Source of the DNA: Trileptium ribeirensis
Lineage: Eukaryota; Nematoda; Enoplea; Enoplida; Thoracostomopsidae
Assembly (NCBI GenBank): GCA_030248225.1
Contig: JASANE010012360.1
Location: 1 to 64,000, forward strand
Reading direction: 5' to 3'
DNA: 64,000 bases
This document shows positions 35,469 through 49,400 of the stretch, in pieces. The translations under genes and the position numbers were made by a program. Within the stretch, counting starts at the first letter, position 1. Every line of letters starts with the position of its first letter. The notes under the pieces are model-generated. The model saw nothing but the letters and a program-made list of their open reading frames with translations, made no database searches and was not told the DNA's origin.

Positions 35469-36583
35469 CAGGGAGTAACCGGAATTCCGGTTCCGGCGAA
35501 AATCGTGTTCCGGTTGCGGTTCCGGCAAAGGCAAAAACCATACCGGAACCGGAATTCCGGTTTAAAAAGTTTGCTAGAAATTTTCCACGTTTTTTGCTTC
35601 ATCTGTGATCCAAACATATGTAATATATATTATACATTGATCAAGCTCCAATACAACCAAGCAAAAGAAAAGATTATCTAGCCAGTTTGTCGTGTGAAAC
35701 GTAAGTAGGGCACATAATTTGAGCAGGAATTTTTTTTATAATAACCTTCAGGAGTTTGTTAAATCAAAGCCAGGTCGATGCTTGTAGCAGCTGTTTTACA
35801 CATCCAGAAGTCTGTGGGATACGTTTGAATTAAACCGGCCCAACTCGGTAACAGAGTACTTAGGGTATGCTTGGCTAACATAAATTGCGTCAAGCACCCG
35901 CCAATGCGCTTGTAAACTTGGTAAATCAGTCTAAATTGAAGTAAACTAACGTTATCTGCAACGCAGCTGGAAACTGCTTTCTTGGCAATGAACTGCATTT
36001 ATTGAAACTGCGCGAGCATCATCACAGTGTGTCTCATTTATAGCATTCTGATTATAAAGTTATCATCATTATGGTCTAACTGACGGGCACTGTTTGTCCA
36101 ACGATAGCCTAAACAGTGTCTCTGACCACCGATCAGAAAATTACCTTCTATCTATTATTTTTTCGTAGAATCATATAAACCAATAATTTTAAGTTTCCTA
36201 CAGAAAAACATGCAATAAACGTATGTGTAGTAACGGGAGGCGACTGGAGACAGAGCGAAAGTGTGTATTCTACGCTCCAAGCTTTGTAAGCACATTCGAT
36301 TTGACGCAATGGTGTGTAGTGGAAGACATTTTTTGCTCTGAATGTCCAAAAACCGACATATTTGATCGATAGATAAACATTATTAGCTTCCTCAGTCTTT
36401 AAAGTTTCAGAAAGGCAATAATACCATCGCAATAGATTAACTTAAATGTAAAAGTTATTTTTAATGCATTTTAAATCCACTATACCTTCATTTCTTCCAT
36501 CATCTGTTTTACTATATATAAATTTCGAAGACCAGGTTCCTGTTCCGGATCCGGTTTAAATGGACGGTTCCGGTTATTTCCTG
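35469..36583 (+). mobile_element. Non-autonomous hAT copy B
   Basis: A full-length relative of the element at 42548-43713, beginning CAGGGAGTAACCGGAATTCC and ending GGTTATTTCCTG. Both ends carry repeated GGTTCCGG words. The flanks (ATATATAT on the left, CTAAGCAA on the right) do not match, so the 8-bp target duplication is lost or the copy has been rearranged. It contains no transposase and abuts the Penelope-like element on its left. Confidence 0.85.
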
Positions 36584-38387
36584 CTAAGCAATATACCTTG
36601 AAGGTTTGGGTTTGAAGTATTATTTGTTTCTGGGCTCATAATGGAGGTGTTAACCTTGTGATGGCGGTATAAATCTTATTTACATTTATGGATACAAAGC
36701 AGTCAACGATTTTCATCTACGTGTCCTTGGACGGCCATAGAACTGACACTGATCACGCCACAGGGGTTGACCCAAGGTGCAGTTAAGTATATAATTAGTT
36801 AATTAGCATATACCGCTAAGCTTTAGAGCTTCAGAAATGTCATATTCTTGGTCAGCGCCAGAGATCCATGGTCAGCTTTGACCCCTAACAGGGAGAGGAA
36901 GCCTAAGCCTAGGAGGTCGTAAATAAGGGTTAAGACAATGACTTTTGGAACTATCGAATTTTTTTGCAGAAATTGAGCAAAATTTTATCAAAAACTGGGG
37001 AAAATGGCAGAATTTGAGCTATAGCGAAGGAAATAGGCCAAGTTGTGAAAAATGTGGTGAAGCCAAATTTGTGGTTATCAAATTGGAAAATTTTAGGGGT
37101 CACTGAGGGAAGAAGGATGTATCTTTTAGGAGCTAATGAGAGGTCAGTCCTGGCCCTTCCCCCAATAAAAATCTCGGGTGTTCTTTTCGAGTAGTGTTTA
37201 GTTCTACATTGTATTTAGTGCGGTTGAGGGTAGGCAGTGTGTTATAGCTGTTTAGTGCATATATATTCTGGCTTTGTTTGATCCGTTAGTACGTGTAATT
37301 GCGGATTATGTAGCTAAGTTATATGTAATCAGGTTTTTTATTTTGCAAAATCCATAATGTATGTTTTGTCAAAAATATAGATATGTATCGCAATGCTGAG
37401 AATGTGTAATTTATTCAACACAAGTAAAACCACTAAAAATTATTAAGCGGAGCGAGGCGAATCCGAGCGAAGCGTTTTTATTTTCTGTCTGGGAGTAAAA
37501 AGGTCGATGTCCGTTCGTTCGGTCCGACGGATCTCAAAAACCACTGAACCGATTTTAAAAAATTTTTTTGTTTGAAAGCCTATCATGTCAGAGCGTGCAC
37601 CTGATATTTGGGATTAAAAAATTTTTAGTGGTTCATTAATAATTAGCTAATTAGTTAAGCTTATGCAGCTAAAATAGAGAATTTTGCAATATTTGTGTTA
37701 TTTATTGAAATAGAATCGTTTCGATCAAACCACTATATGGTTTTTTGGGTCGAAGAATTCAAATATAATATTTTTACCAATGATAAAGTTCTATGCCCTT
37801 TGCAATGTAGTTACAAGAACATAAAATTGAGTACATTCGTAATGCCGCAGCCCAAGCTCCGCTCACAAATGTAGTTCCACTACCGACTAGTTGTAAAGTG
37901 ATGCATATTTATTAATATATTTTTCTGAAATATACGTGAGTTTTATATGCGCTGAAAATTTTGCCATGGGGCATGAACCTGGAGGCCCTGGTCCGAACCA
38001 GGGTTGCCCAATTTAGAAAAAGGTTAACATTGTGTTAGAACTCTTTTGGTGAAGTGAAAAAGCTATTTTAAGCAAATTTTGACAAAATCTACGAAATTTT
38101 TGGCTTCAATACGGAGTTTGTTGCAAATTTCGATCAAATTTTATGTGATTTGGGCGTGTTTGTACCCAGTGGAAACAAAAATTTTGCCAAGGGGCGATGA
38201 ATCGGAGGGAGGTCAAAAATTTGCCAGAGGGCTCGAACTGGGGGCAGTCGATTTTGTCTGGGGTACTTAAAATGCCAGAGGACCCCAACCCAATTTGGAG
38301 AGCTTAGAATTATGCTCTAGTCTCAGAAACTGTTGTGAAAAATATTAGAGTACACAATAAAAAGACATGTATGATAGTTATTGAAAC
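36584..38387. other. Gene-free stretch with degenerate repeats
   Basis: No gene is recognised. 36950-37110 and 38030-38150 are A/T-rich degenerate blocks with AAATTTTG words. 37440-37720 carries GAGCGAGGCGAATCCGAGCGA and TGAACCGATTTTAAAAAA, related to the dispersed repeat of 38388-39450. 37965-38290 has G-rich islands (ATGGGGCATGAACCTGGAGG, CTCGAACTGGGGGCAG). Confidence 0.5.
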
Positions 38388-39450
38388 GAAGCGAGCGGAA
38401 TTTTTGCAAACAGCGTTTAAATGGAAAAATTATTTTCATCTCCGCTTGTTCGACGCGTAACACTTACAAAGATTGATGATTTTCGCAATTGTTTTATTCG
38501 ACGCCCAATGAAACACACTTGTGCATATACGTATAGTTTTGCTCTGCTCCCATGATTTCATACCTAAATTTTCCCAACATCGACGACCCGAATCAGAGCT
38601 TCATAATTTTGACCATTTGGGGTGACCCAACATTTTAGGTTATAACTCTTGCCAGAGGTATCGGACCGAAAAATGGAGACATATAATCTTCATATCCAGA
38701 GCTATAATTTTTCTGTTATGTATTTTTATCAATGTAGCCGTGTTGAGCTATGAGCCAAAGTTTAAAAATGTCCTCTGAAAAGTTGAACTGGATATTTTTT
38801 GATTTTGGCTGTTTGGGGTCACCCAACATTTTAGGTTTTAACTCATACCATAGGCATCGGATCGAAAATGGAGACCACAGAATCTACGCATCAACGGTTA
38901 GAGCTCTTGTGTTATGGATTTTTTAATCACAGTAGTCATTTTCTAGCTATGAACCAGAGTTTAAAAATGCTCCCCTCCATAAAAAGTGAATGTTTGAAGA
39001 TTTTTAAAACGGAGCGAGTGGAGTTTCCACAAATACTAGCGGTAATAATCGTAAAAATTTAATTTTGTCCGTCTATGAAGATCATATTTTATTAACCGGA
39101 TGGATGGACCTTCACAATTGTTTTATTTGATCACAAATTCAATCTATTTGTGCACAAACCGGCCGACCACATCTCCCGAGTAAAAATGGGCCCCAATTGG
39201 TGAAGCGTCTTTTGAAATTTGGCCAACCTGATATCTATCTTTCGCGACCTATATGTTGAGACAGAGGCTTCGCAGCGCAAAACTCTCAACGAAAAATATA
39301 TTGACAGAGTAACCACTACCACACTTGTTTTTTTCCTTCGCTTTGCGAGTTACTATATAGTTACAAAGAACGTTTTTTGCTTGTTGAGGGTGAATTATAG
39401 GATCGTAGGAATATTTAACCCTTTAAACACTCTGTTTTTATTGTTTTAAC
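38388..39450 (+). repeat. Dispersed repeat family, longest copy with internal duplication
   Basis: Starts with AAGCGAGCGGAATTTTTGC, includes CGCAATTGTTTTATTCGACG, then two tandem units about 196 bases apart (TTTGGGGTGACCC at 38616 and TTTGGGGTCACCC at 38812, each followed by CAACATTTTAGGTT). It restarts with GGAGCGAGTGGAGTTTCC at 39008. Parts recur at 41203-41400, 43916-44180, 46083-46620 and 47040-47130. No coding capacity, terminal repeats or target duplications were seen, so its class is unknown. Confidence 0.65.
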
Positions 39451-39769
39451 ACCAAATTGGAATTTGGTCAATTTTGGCACCAAAAAATGATTAAATATGG
39501 TATTAATACATTATTGTCATATACTTCATGTACTTATGCAAAATTTTTAGTGGCAGATATCAATGATTTCAGGTAACTGCCTTGAGAACTCTTGATACAT
39601 AACAAACTGACAAAGTACACCAAAAGTGTCTAATTTAAATGTGTCCAACAAGCTGTGCAAGATGTCACTGTTTATAAAATGTATGTTTCATCAACAAACG
39701 GAGAAAATGTAGAAAATTAAATTTGAACTTATTAAAATTAAAATATAATTACAACATGATTTTATAACT

Positions 39770-39862
39770 GGAATTCTGGTTCTGTATGAATTTTGCCTTT
39801 TGCCGTAACCACAACCGGAACATTATTTTCGCCGAAAGCAGAACCAGGATCCGGTTACTTTG
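39770..39862. mobile_element. Degenerate hAT end fragment
   Basis: CTGGAATTCTGGTTCTG, TTTTGCCTTTTGCC and CCAGGATCCGGTTAC resemble the subterminal part of the hAT copies at 35469 and 42548 (GGAATTCCGGTTCCGG, GGATCCGGTT). Short and old, it lies about 200 bp upstream of the TIF1-like gene. Confidence 0.5.
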
Positions 39863-40069
39863 TTAAATAAAATTCTAACGCATAAATTAATTATATATTA
39901 TACTGTAGCAACAAAATTTCATAATTCTTTATTTCACAATAGAAGATAGTGCGTTCTTGCGCTTCTCATGTTCTGCTTGCACACTGTTAACTCTTGTTGC
40001 TGTCATACACTGATGGATGCATACCAACACCTACGTGACGTAGCGAGTATATAAATCCAAATTGTTAGA

Positions 40070-40457
40070 ATGCAGCGACAAAATAATATGCCACCCCGAT
40101 ACTACACGGCTGTAACTTTCGGGCAACAACAAATTCCACATCAGCGGCAAGTTCAACCTATGTCTACATTGCGACCGACCAATAACGGCCAAGTATTACA
40201 GCAGCAGCAGCAGCTCCAGTTGGGGATGCATGAACGTGCTCAGCAGCAATGTCATAATGCGGGCTCAAATGCTACAGCGGCCACTGAGTCAATAATAGCG
40301 CAAGTTCCGGTCGCAGAGTTTAAGGAACGTTTTTTGAAATGTTTTAAATGTGGAATATTAATCAATAACGATTCATCTGCGCAGATGCAATTAAAAATTT
40401 TGCCATGCCTTCATGTCTACTGTTCGACGTGTGTTAATACGCTAGCATGCGGTCCAG
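40070..40457 (+). CDS. TIF1-like exon 1 (N terminus and most of RING)
   Basis: Codes for residues 1-129 plus one base. It has a polyglutamine run (Q44-Q48) from a CAG repeat, a Q/N-rich low-complexity N terminus, then CFKC, ILPCLHVYCSTC. The donor is CAG|GTTAGT. TATATAAAT stands at 40049-40057, only about 15 bases before the ATG, too close to be a normal core promoter for this start. More 5' sequence may therefore exist upstream. Confidence 0.85.
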
Positions 40458-43400
40458 GTTAGTATTACGTGCATTAGTGAAATCGTCTGAATGTGTTCTA
40501 CGTTTCAGGAACACTTTAAGAATATTTTCAATATATATATATAGGAAGATATTAAGAAAATTTTCGATAAACTATTAGATATGCATAAAAGACTTCTGAA
40601 TTTGAAGACTCGCATCCATTTTTGCAAACGTAATGGCAAGGAAATTTTTGCTCTCGATAGAATTTTCTATGGGGGTGGAGCCCGAAGGAGGTTTGGGTTT
40701 GGTGTTCCCCGCTCGTGCGATTCTGTGTCAGACTGTAATGACGCTCGCGTTTGCAACGCACATGCTTATTACTCATGTCGTTATTTTGTGTCTTGTTTGT
40801 TTTTAAAGGTGTGTTCAAACTTATACTAAAAATGCAAAAAATGCTTCAAATTTTGACCAAAAGGTGTGAGCGTATTATCACATCTTAAGAAATTCAGCCA
40901 TTCTAGCGTTGTCTGTGCAGTTGTGACTTAAAAACTTTTTACATTAATTATTGGTTTCAACGGTTTTTGGACAAAAACATGGTAGGAACTTAGAATATTA
41001 TCGAATATCGCTGCGCTAAACATTCATACCTATGTAAAGCTAGCACATATTGCTAAACGCTGAGGTAAATGCTATCGATAAATTCATTCAAAATTTGCTT
41101 AGAAGTTAACAGCGAGCAAAGTAATGTCTCACTATGTAACAGAAAAATCATTGCCATAATACGTAACTGTTGAGCAATTATATAGTATGTGATATTGTTG
41201 AAACGTAGCGAGTGTAGTTTCCATTGATAGCGCTATGAGAAAAGATTGTGATAATTCTTTTTGTCTTTCGTTGTAAACCATAACCCATCTGGGGGTGAGT
41301 GAATTCAGATATTTTCATTTGATTTCAAAGGAATGACGATGTGCCTTTTACTTGAACGCGAAACGGTCCGCTCTGACGCTAGGTTCAAAATGGCCAGAAT
41401 TTGGTTTTTAAGGGTTCTTTGCTAATCTTGTCCTTGCGTGTACTTGTGTTGTGCGCCCATATCTTGCAACACTTGCTTCGAATCCAAAACAAACACCACC
41501 ATAGAGGATCTGTTTTGCTGAATAACACTTCTATGGACCGAACCGTGTGTCACTGCGGAATAAGGAACTGCGGGCAGTGCATCAACAATGGTCAACCCGA
41601 AAAAAATTTATGCTCAAAATTAATTCACGTTTTTATTTTGTGCATTCCTTTTAGCCTAGCGCAATTGGACACGCGTGATATGTGGATAATTATCCTAACT
41701 ACCGAAAGAATTTCATGTGTTGTCAATTGTTTGGTTACGCGTTGTCTTCTGCTCCTGATATAAGCTACTATAGATTTTGTGACATGCCTAATACGTGGCG
41801 CGTCTTAATTTCTATCAGACCAGCATTATTACACTTCGTTTTACCCCATGAAAACGAGATTTTCTTGTTTACAATCATAATTCAATTATGCAGATATCAT
41901 GTATATAAGTTTTGCATGATTTGTGCAATTTGATTTGACACCACTCTTGGCAGGTAAACGTCCTTTGCCATAGAACCCGATAGCCATACCGGAGCATCTG
42001 TGTCTAATGCTTCATTATATTAAGAGTACCGCACCTACGTTATAAATGTATCAAAATCTGTTACATTTTTGTCTTGTCTGTCTGTAATTCTGGAAGTAAG
42101 ATTAGATTTTAATGAATTTCGAAAGAGACAAAGTGAATTGTTTTTTCGGTACCGTAGAAGTTTTTCCACTGAATTTATGCGTTACGTAGTATGCAGTTAA
42201 GGTTGTACACATTTGGTACAGTTGGTAAATTCGTTGTTTATTGACGAAAATGTGCTGATTTAATCACGGTGTTATGTTTATTTCAGACACCGTTGCTTGT
42301 GCAATTTGCAACATGAAGTGTTCCCAACAGAATATCATGGTAAATTTTCTGGCACGACACGCAACTGCAGCAGCTGACATAGCTAGTCCTGTTTGCTCAT
42401 CCTGCGATCAACAATTATTCGTTAAACGATTCTGTGTGGAATGTGGAGATCATCTGTGTGATACTTGTGTCGATGCGCATAACAGGGTAAGTGTGAAATA
42501 AGCGTGCAAATTTTGACTTTGAAAGGAATGCTAACATATGTAGGTATCAGGGAGTAACCGGAATTCCGGTTCCGGTTCCGGCGAAAATCGTGTTCCGGTT
42601 CCGGCAAAGGGCAAAAACCATACCGGAACCGGAATTCCGGTTTAAAAATTTTAAATTTTGTTTGAAATTTTCCACGTTTTTTGTTTCATCCTGTAATCCA
42701 AACATGTAATATATGTTATACAATGATCAAGCTCCAATACAACCAAGTAAAAGAAAAGATTAACTAACCAATTTGCAGTGTAAAACGTAAGTAGGGCACA
42801 TAATTTGAGCAGGAATTTTTCATAATAACCTGCAGGAGTTTGTTAAATCAAAGCCAGGTCGATGCTTGTAGCAGCTATTTTACACATCCAGAAGTCTGTT
42901 GGATACGTTTGAATTAAACCGGTCCAACTCGGTAACAGAGTATGGCTTACGCAGAAGTACTTAGGGTATGCTTGGCTAATATAAATTGCGTCAGGCACCC
43001 GCCAGTGCGCTTGTAAACTTGGTAAATCAGTTTAACTTGAAGTAAAATAACGTTATCTGCAACGCATCTAGAAACTGCTTTCTTGGCAATGAACTGTATT
43101 TATTGAAACTGTGCGAGCAGCATCACAGTGTGTCTCATTTATAGCATTCTGATTAGAAAGTTATCATCATTATGATCTAACTGACGGGCACTGTTTGTTC
43201 AACGCTAGCCTAAACAGTGTCTCTGACCACTGATCAGAAAATTACCTTCTATCTATTATTTTCTCTTAGAATCATATAAACCAATAATTTTAAGTTTCCT
43301 ACAGAAGAACATACAACAAACGTATGTGTAGTAAAGGGAGGCGACTGGGGACAGAGCGAAAGTGTGTATTCTACGCTCCAAGCTTTGTAAGCATATTCGA

Positions 43401-46400
43401 TTTGACGCAGTACATGCAATGGTGTATAGTGGAAGACATTTTTGCTCTGAATGTCCACAAACCGATATATTTGATCGAAAAATAAAAATTATTAGCTTCC
43501 TCAGTCTCTTTAAAGTTTCATAAAGGCAATAATACCGTCGCAATACATTAAGTTTAATGCGAAAGTTATTTTTAATGCATTTTAAATCCACTATACCTTC
43601 ATTTCTTCCATCATCTGTTTTACTATATATAAATTTCGAAGACCAGGTTCCGGTTCCGGATCCGGTTTAAATGGACGGTTCCGGTTGCTGGTTCCGGTTC
43701 CGGTTATTCCCTGGTAGGTATATCTATACGTAATCAGATGGAAAGGGCTCTCAGGTTCTGTGAGCTACCCCAGGATTTCGGTGGCCGCGCACTTGTAAAC
43801 CTTGCCTTCTTCCAGACAGGTTCCGAAAGTTGTTTTTTTCAACTGGCTCAAATATAATTGTTGACGTAATCGGCGGTGGGCGGTATACTAAGGTCTGGTT
43901 AACACAGTACGATATTTAAACGTAGCGAGCGGAATTTCCTCAAATAATTACGACAAAGATTTTATTTTTCTCCAACTCTTTAGGTGCTGGATTTTCGCAA
44001 TTTTTTATTCGACGCGAAATGGAATGTAGGTGTGAACTTAGCTTTGCATTTGTGCTACACCCACGATTTCCTACCCAAATTATCACGAAACCGTCGCAGA
44101 TTCAAATCTTTTCTATTTGGGGCTAGCCAACATTGTAGGTAATAGCTCTTGCCGGAGGCATCAGATGCTAGTGTAATGCGATGATCATGAGTGTAACAGT
44201 GGTCGAGCGCTTCAGTTGTTCAAACTGGTATATCAATCTCAAGTATAGCTCTTCCCATCAACAGAGTTAGGTGTAATGTTGCTTCATTAAGGAACAATAA
44301 GTAGCTTTAGGGCAATTATCAAATTAATATAGAGGTTATAGGCTCCAGGAGTGTATACCTACCAATTTGCCCCTCGAAAATTTAATTTCAAGGCTCAAAC
44401 CAGGGCCTAACTGTAATTGCTGCATCTCTCACAAAGATAAGTAGATTTACGAAACAAATTTGCGAGCTGATAACATTAATATAGCTACATAATACAAATA
44501 CCAAGTTAATATTATCAAGTATATACAGCCTCAAAGTAATTTCCTGCACAACGTCAACAACCAGAATCGAGCACATCTTATATAAATTTATTAAAATGTC
44601 AAAATTTAAAAAATTACATGTAGAAATTACATGATGCATGAATTTTGTGATTGGTATTGTGTATTTTTACTGCACGGCTTTTTAGTTAGCCATATAGAGC
44701 TTATTATTGCCATTGGTAATAAAACCTGTATGTTTATGTCAGATCACTACTTTCGTCACTGTTCCCACGCCATAAAATTGTAATGCAATTTGAAATGGCA
44801 AACTAGGGACATTTCTATGACGGAGAAGATTCGTATGTCGTAAACATTATGTAATGATAAAACGCTCGACCCCTGTTACACTATTTATATGGGTGTGTTT
44901 TAGACATTACCATGCATATTATGCTGATATAATAAAGTGAAAAATAGTGGAACATGATCAGGGATAACCGTTCCACTAGTCTTAGAAAGTTTTCAATGTT
45001 TGTTGAATGCACAATTTTCTCAAGCTGGAAAATAGGGTTTCCATGGCTTCTTTAAACTGGGGTGGATCCCCGGATATTTTTTAAAAATTTTCAGTTTCCC
45101 TATGGTAAAATAATAAAATGTTGATCTTCATAATTAATGCCCGCCCCCGGCAATTTTTGTTTACAGCGAAAACACCATTCCTCGCAATTCGACACCTCAT
45201 AAAATATTTTATAGTAGAAAAATTGATTAAATGGCTTAACAACCTTAAAAGCTGTTTTTAATCTCACTGGAGACGTTTTCGCTGCGCTTCTGCATTTATT
45301 AATTATCTTAGCGTTTTTTATTAAAACACTTAAGTTTCAAAATTTTTTAGATTTCGAAGTCCATCAGATCTACCGGAGCCCACTCATTTCATCTCCTGGC
45401 AAATTTACCTGGTTTTGAAGCAAAAATTCTTTACAAATTTCAGCAAAGAGAGAAGCTAGCTTCTTAGCAGCTTTAGAAGTCATAAACATCCAAATTAAAA
45501 CTACAGCCATAATCGCTGAGATAATTGTAGTTCGTTCGAAGATGCCCAAGCGATAGAGGATTTTTGCTGGAGACCAGATTGCGCGGGTGTTAGCCAGTAC
45601 GATGTTATCTTGTCTATTTTTATTATACGTTTTTAAGGAGAAACAGATGCCGGCTTCATTTTTAGTTATTTGTTTATGTTTGCTGTGTATATTCATACAT
45701 AATGCAAGCATTGTATACAATTCAGGCATTCTTATTATTTTAGAAATGATTAGGTGCTTTTGTGTGACGCTTAGGATTGCCACAGAGGAAATTGATCTCA
45801 GTGACTGGGGCGATTAATCAAAACAATGATTATAAACAACCACTGATTTTAGCTAATTCTTAGTTCGCGCCCGTTTCAATTGCTATTTAGAAAAAGTTCT
45901 GCTAGTTTTGCTTCTGATTTCATATCTTACAGTCTATTACCAATAGTTGGCTTAGATACCAAGTTACTGTCGGCAAACCCGGCACATTTGCGGTATCATT
46001 AAGTGAGATTTTACAACAATCTTTGGATTGCTAATATTGCACCAAAATTTTGGGTGATTTATTTTGTTTCACGTCTGAATAAATGTATCTATCAATTGAA
46101 ACGGTGCTAGCGGTGTTTCCACCAATAGCTTTGTTAGTGGCAAAAATCGTAAAAATTTCTTTTAAGTCCATATGTGGAGATCATAACTTATCACCGGATG
46201 GAGTGATTTTCACAATTTTTTTTTATTTGAGCGCAAATTTAATGTATTTGTGTTCTTTCATTAGACCACCATTATGGTCAAAATGGCCAACAGATTGTCA
46301 GTAGTCTCATGGTTTGTAATTTGACCGTCTATATTTCGCGACCTATATGTAGAGTAGAGGCTTCGCAGTGGACCCGTTAATGAATCGATACAGAATCCGC

Positions 46401-49400
46401 TCATCAAAACCTACGACATTATCGTTATGTATTTTTGTCAGAGCTGCCGTTTTCATGCTATGAGTCAAAGTTTTAAAATACCCCATAAAAGTGAAAATTA
46501 TTTCAAAATTTTTTTGCTTGTTGGGGTAAATTATGGGATTAGGGTTATAGAACCCGTTAAACAAGCTGGATTCATTGTTTTAATACCGTATCGGTTGTGG
46601 TGTTATTAACCCTGTAGGACGTAGGACGGCTCCCTAGCAAAATTTGGTCAATTTTGACACCAAAAATAGTAAAAAATTTTTATTCACTTTTCTTATGTAG
46701 ATGTCAATAGGCCAATTGAACGTGTCTATAGATTTCTGGGCCTGCTAAATACGATAAAAGCAATTGTATTTGCTTGGTAAGCATCAAATAAGGCAACTTT
46801 TAGGGCCCTGCTACGTAAAATTGCACTTTAAATTATAATTTTTATTAAATTTCAAAAGTTTTATCATTTATAAATTTCAAATGTTTTTTATATTACAAGA
46901 AGAAATAAAAAGTTCTTCGGTTTTCAGATATTATTAAAATGACCGTAGCATTGTCACAGAAGTATTGCGGGTGCATAATTGCTATCAATAGGACTTTAAG
47001 CGGGCTGAGGGAAATGCGTTTGGACCGATCAAATCGTCAATAAGGGCGGAATAACCACTCTCGCTCCGTTACCCTCCTTTTGTGAGTTACTAGTTAGTAT
47101 CACTAAATTTGAAGCGCTTTTTGCAAGACATGTTGCCAAAGTTTAGATAGCTCGAATAAAATAATGCGTCCTTAAATGTGCGATAAAAGTCGCTCGATAA
47201 CAAGCCAAATTTTACGGTATTGACTGACACATGTGAGTAAGTTGCTCATATGAGAAAATGTTAATCTATTAAAGTATAACGTAAAATATATTTATTAATT
47301 ATAGCAGAAGAACAGATAGGTCCTCTGGTTTAAGTTATTTCATTTAACTTGACCATTACAGGATAGAGGATGTGTATTATACCTATATTATACCATATGA
47401 TGTGTGAAATTTGGTTTTGCGTATTTTAATTTCTAGGTCCGAATTACAAGAAATCATACAATACAGCAAATTCCTGGCCTAGGTGGTGTCGACACGCCAT
47501 TACAAAAATGTGCCTCGCATCCAAACAGCGATCTCACTTTGCTTTGTGTTCAGTGCAACTATTTTACATGTAAAATTTGTCGTCAAGATCCCAAACACGC
47601 TGGCCACGATTTGGAACCTGTATATGTAGGTTCCATGCTTACTGTTTCAACTCTTTCGAGTCTGCTGACTAGCTATATCTAGTTGTTTGTGCGTAATTGA
47701 GTGCATTGTGCTGCTATTGTAACTACTAGTTTTGTTTCCTGACTTCACCATTCGCTGAAAAGTATGCCAGGGGCATTCACGGGGGTGGAGTACCTGGTTC
47801 GGAACCAGGGGGAGCTGGATTTTCACATGGGGCACGAAATTCAGCGAACGTGGTGTGCGACATCAAGTGGTAACCGGACGAGCTTCGCAAAAAACTTTGA
47901 GCTAAGCAATGTTATGCTAATTTATGTGTAATATAATAACCAACGGTATAATATGTGTTATGAGGAAATTTGATAATTTCGAAACGAGGATACATGTAAT
48001 TTTGACAGGAATAATCGAAACAAGAAGACGCAAAAACACTGAGCTTGCAGCAAAGCAAAATAATTGCTGATGTTGTGGTACCTCAGCAAGTTCAAAACTT
48101 TCGGCGGAACAAATTGTTGTAGTCAAAATTTGGTTTTCATTAAAAATATTGTCCAATGTGTGCTTGCGTGTGTTGTATATTTAGCATACTTATATATATA
48201 ATATCCGCTAACTTTGGGGGCAAGACAGTTCCGGCGGAAGGGGCAAGACAGTTCCGAACGGAAAGGGCAAGACTTCGGGGGTAACTGGAGATTTTCCTTA
48301 TCCTGCATGATTCTTAATGCTTTTCTCATAATATTCAAAATTCTTTCTGAAATTTTCGTAGTTTTGCTCTCATATTCCTTAACCTAAGCATATATACTGG
48401 TGGGCGGTAAATATGGCTTAGGCGTGTACAATCTTGCTGAGCGCAGCTCACATACCCTATGGGCACATTGCTATATATATATTACATGTATATATATATA
48501 TATATTACATCTTAGAATCTTGTTGCGTCAAAACCGTGTTCCGGTTTCGGTTCAGGCAATATGCAGTAACCATACTGAAACCAGAATGCCTGCTAAAATA
48601 TTGTTTAAAAATTTCCACGTTTTCTATTCATTTGTTCTCCGAACATTTATTTTGCATATAGCTGCAATGGCTAGTTTCCTTTTACAACGTCAACACAACG
48701 AATTTGTATCTTAACAAATAGTCTTTTAAAATATAAGTAGATTAATACTTCCGTTAAAATTTTTTATGTTAATCCTGTATATCTGGCTTTCCCAAACTGC
48801 CTCCGAAGTACCTGGGGGAACCGAATTGGGGCGAGAAATTCGTCCTCTCCCCTTGAACTGGCGGAACTGAAAACCGCGAATACAGCATAAATAGCCGATT
48901 CACAGTGAATATACAATAGTAATACACATTATGTAGTTAAACTGTATAGATTGACGGCAAATATAGTGTTTTTAACCCCGCAGGGCAAAAATTTAGGGAT
49001 TTTTGAGATCTATAAGAAAAAATTGATTGGCATATTTTTTTGCTTCGCAAAAAAAATTTTCCTATATTTTAGTCGTGCAGAAAAATACATGTGGGACTAA
49101 ACTGGGGGAAGGTTAAAACATCTGGGAAGGCTGAAATACCTGCTCCCCAAAATGCCAGAAATATACCTGTGGGTATAACAGGTGAACTGAATGTACCTCG
49201 AGAAACATTCGTCCAGTTCACTTGGGGACAGCAAAGTATAGTAACTGCCAGAAAACGTAAAATATGTGTAATTTAATGTGATGTCAGTTGTGTATATCAG
49301 GAAAACGAAAATTTTAACCATTTTTAACTTTATTTGAGGGATTTATATTTACCGCAGTAGATTAAAAAATTTTAATTGAAAAGGCGGAGTGAGTGGTGTT

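Noticed and set aside
40049..40057. TATATAAAT as the promoter of the TIF1-like gene
   Set aside because: It is only about 15 bases before the ATG, leaving no room for a normal start site; the real promoter is probably further upstream.
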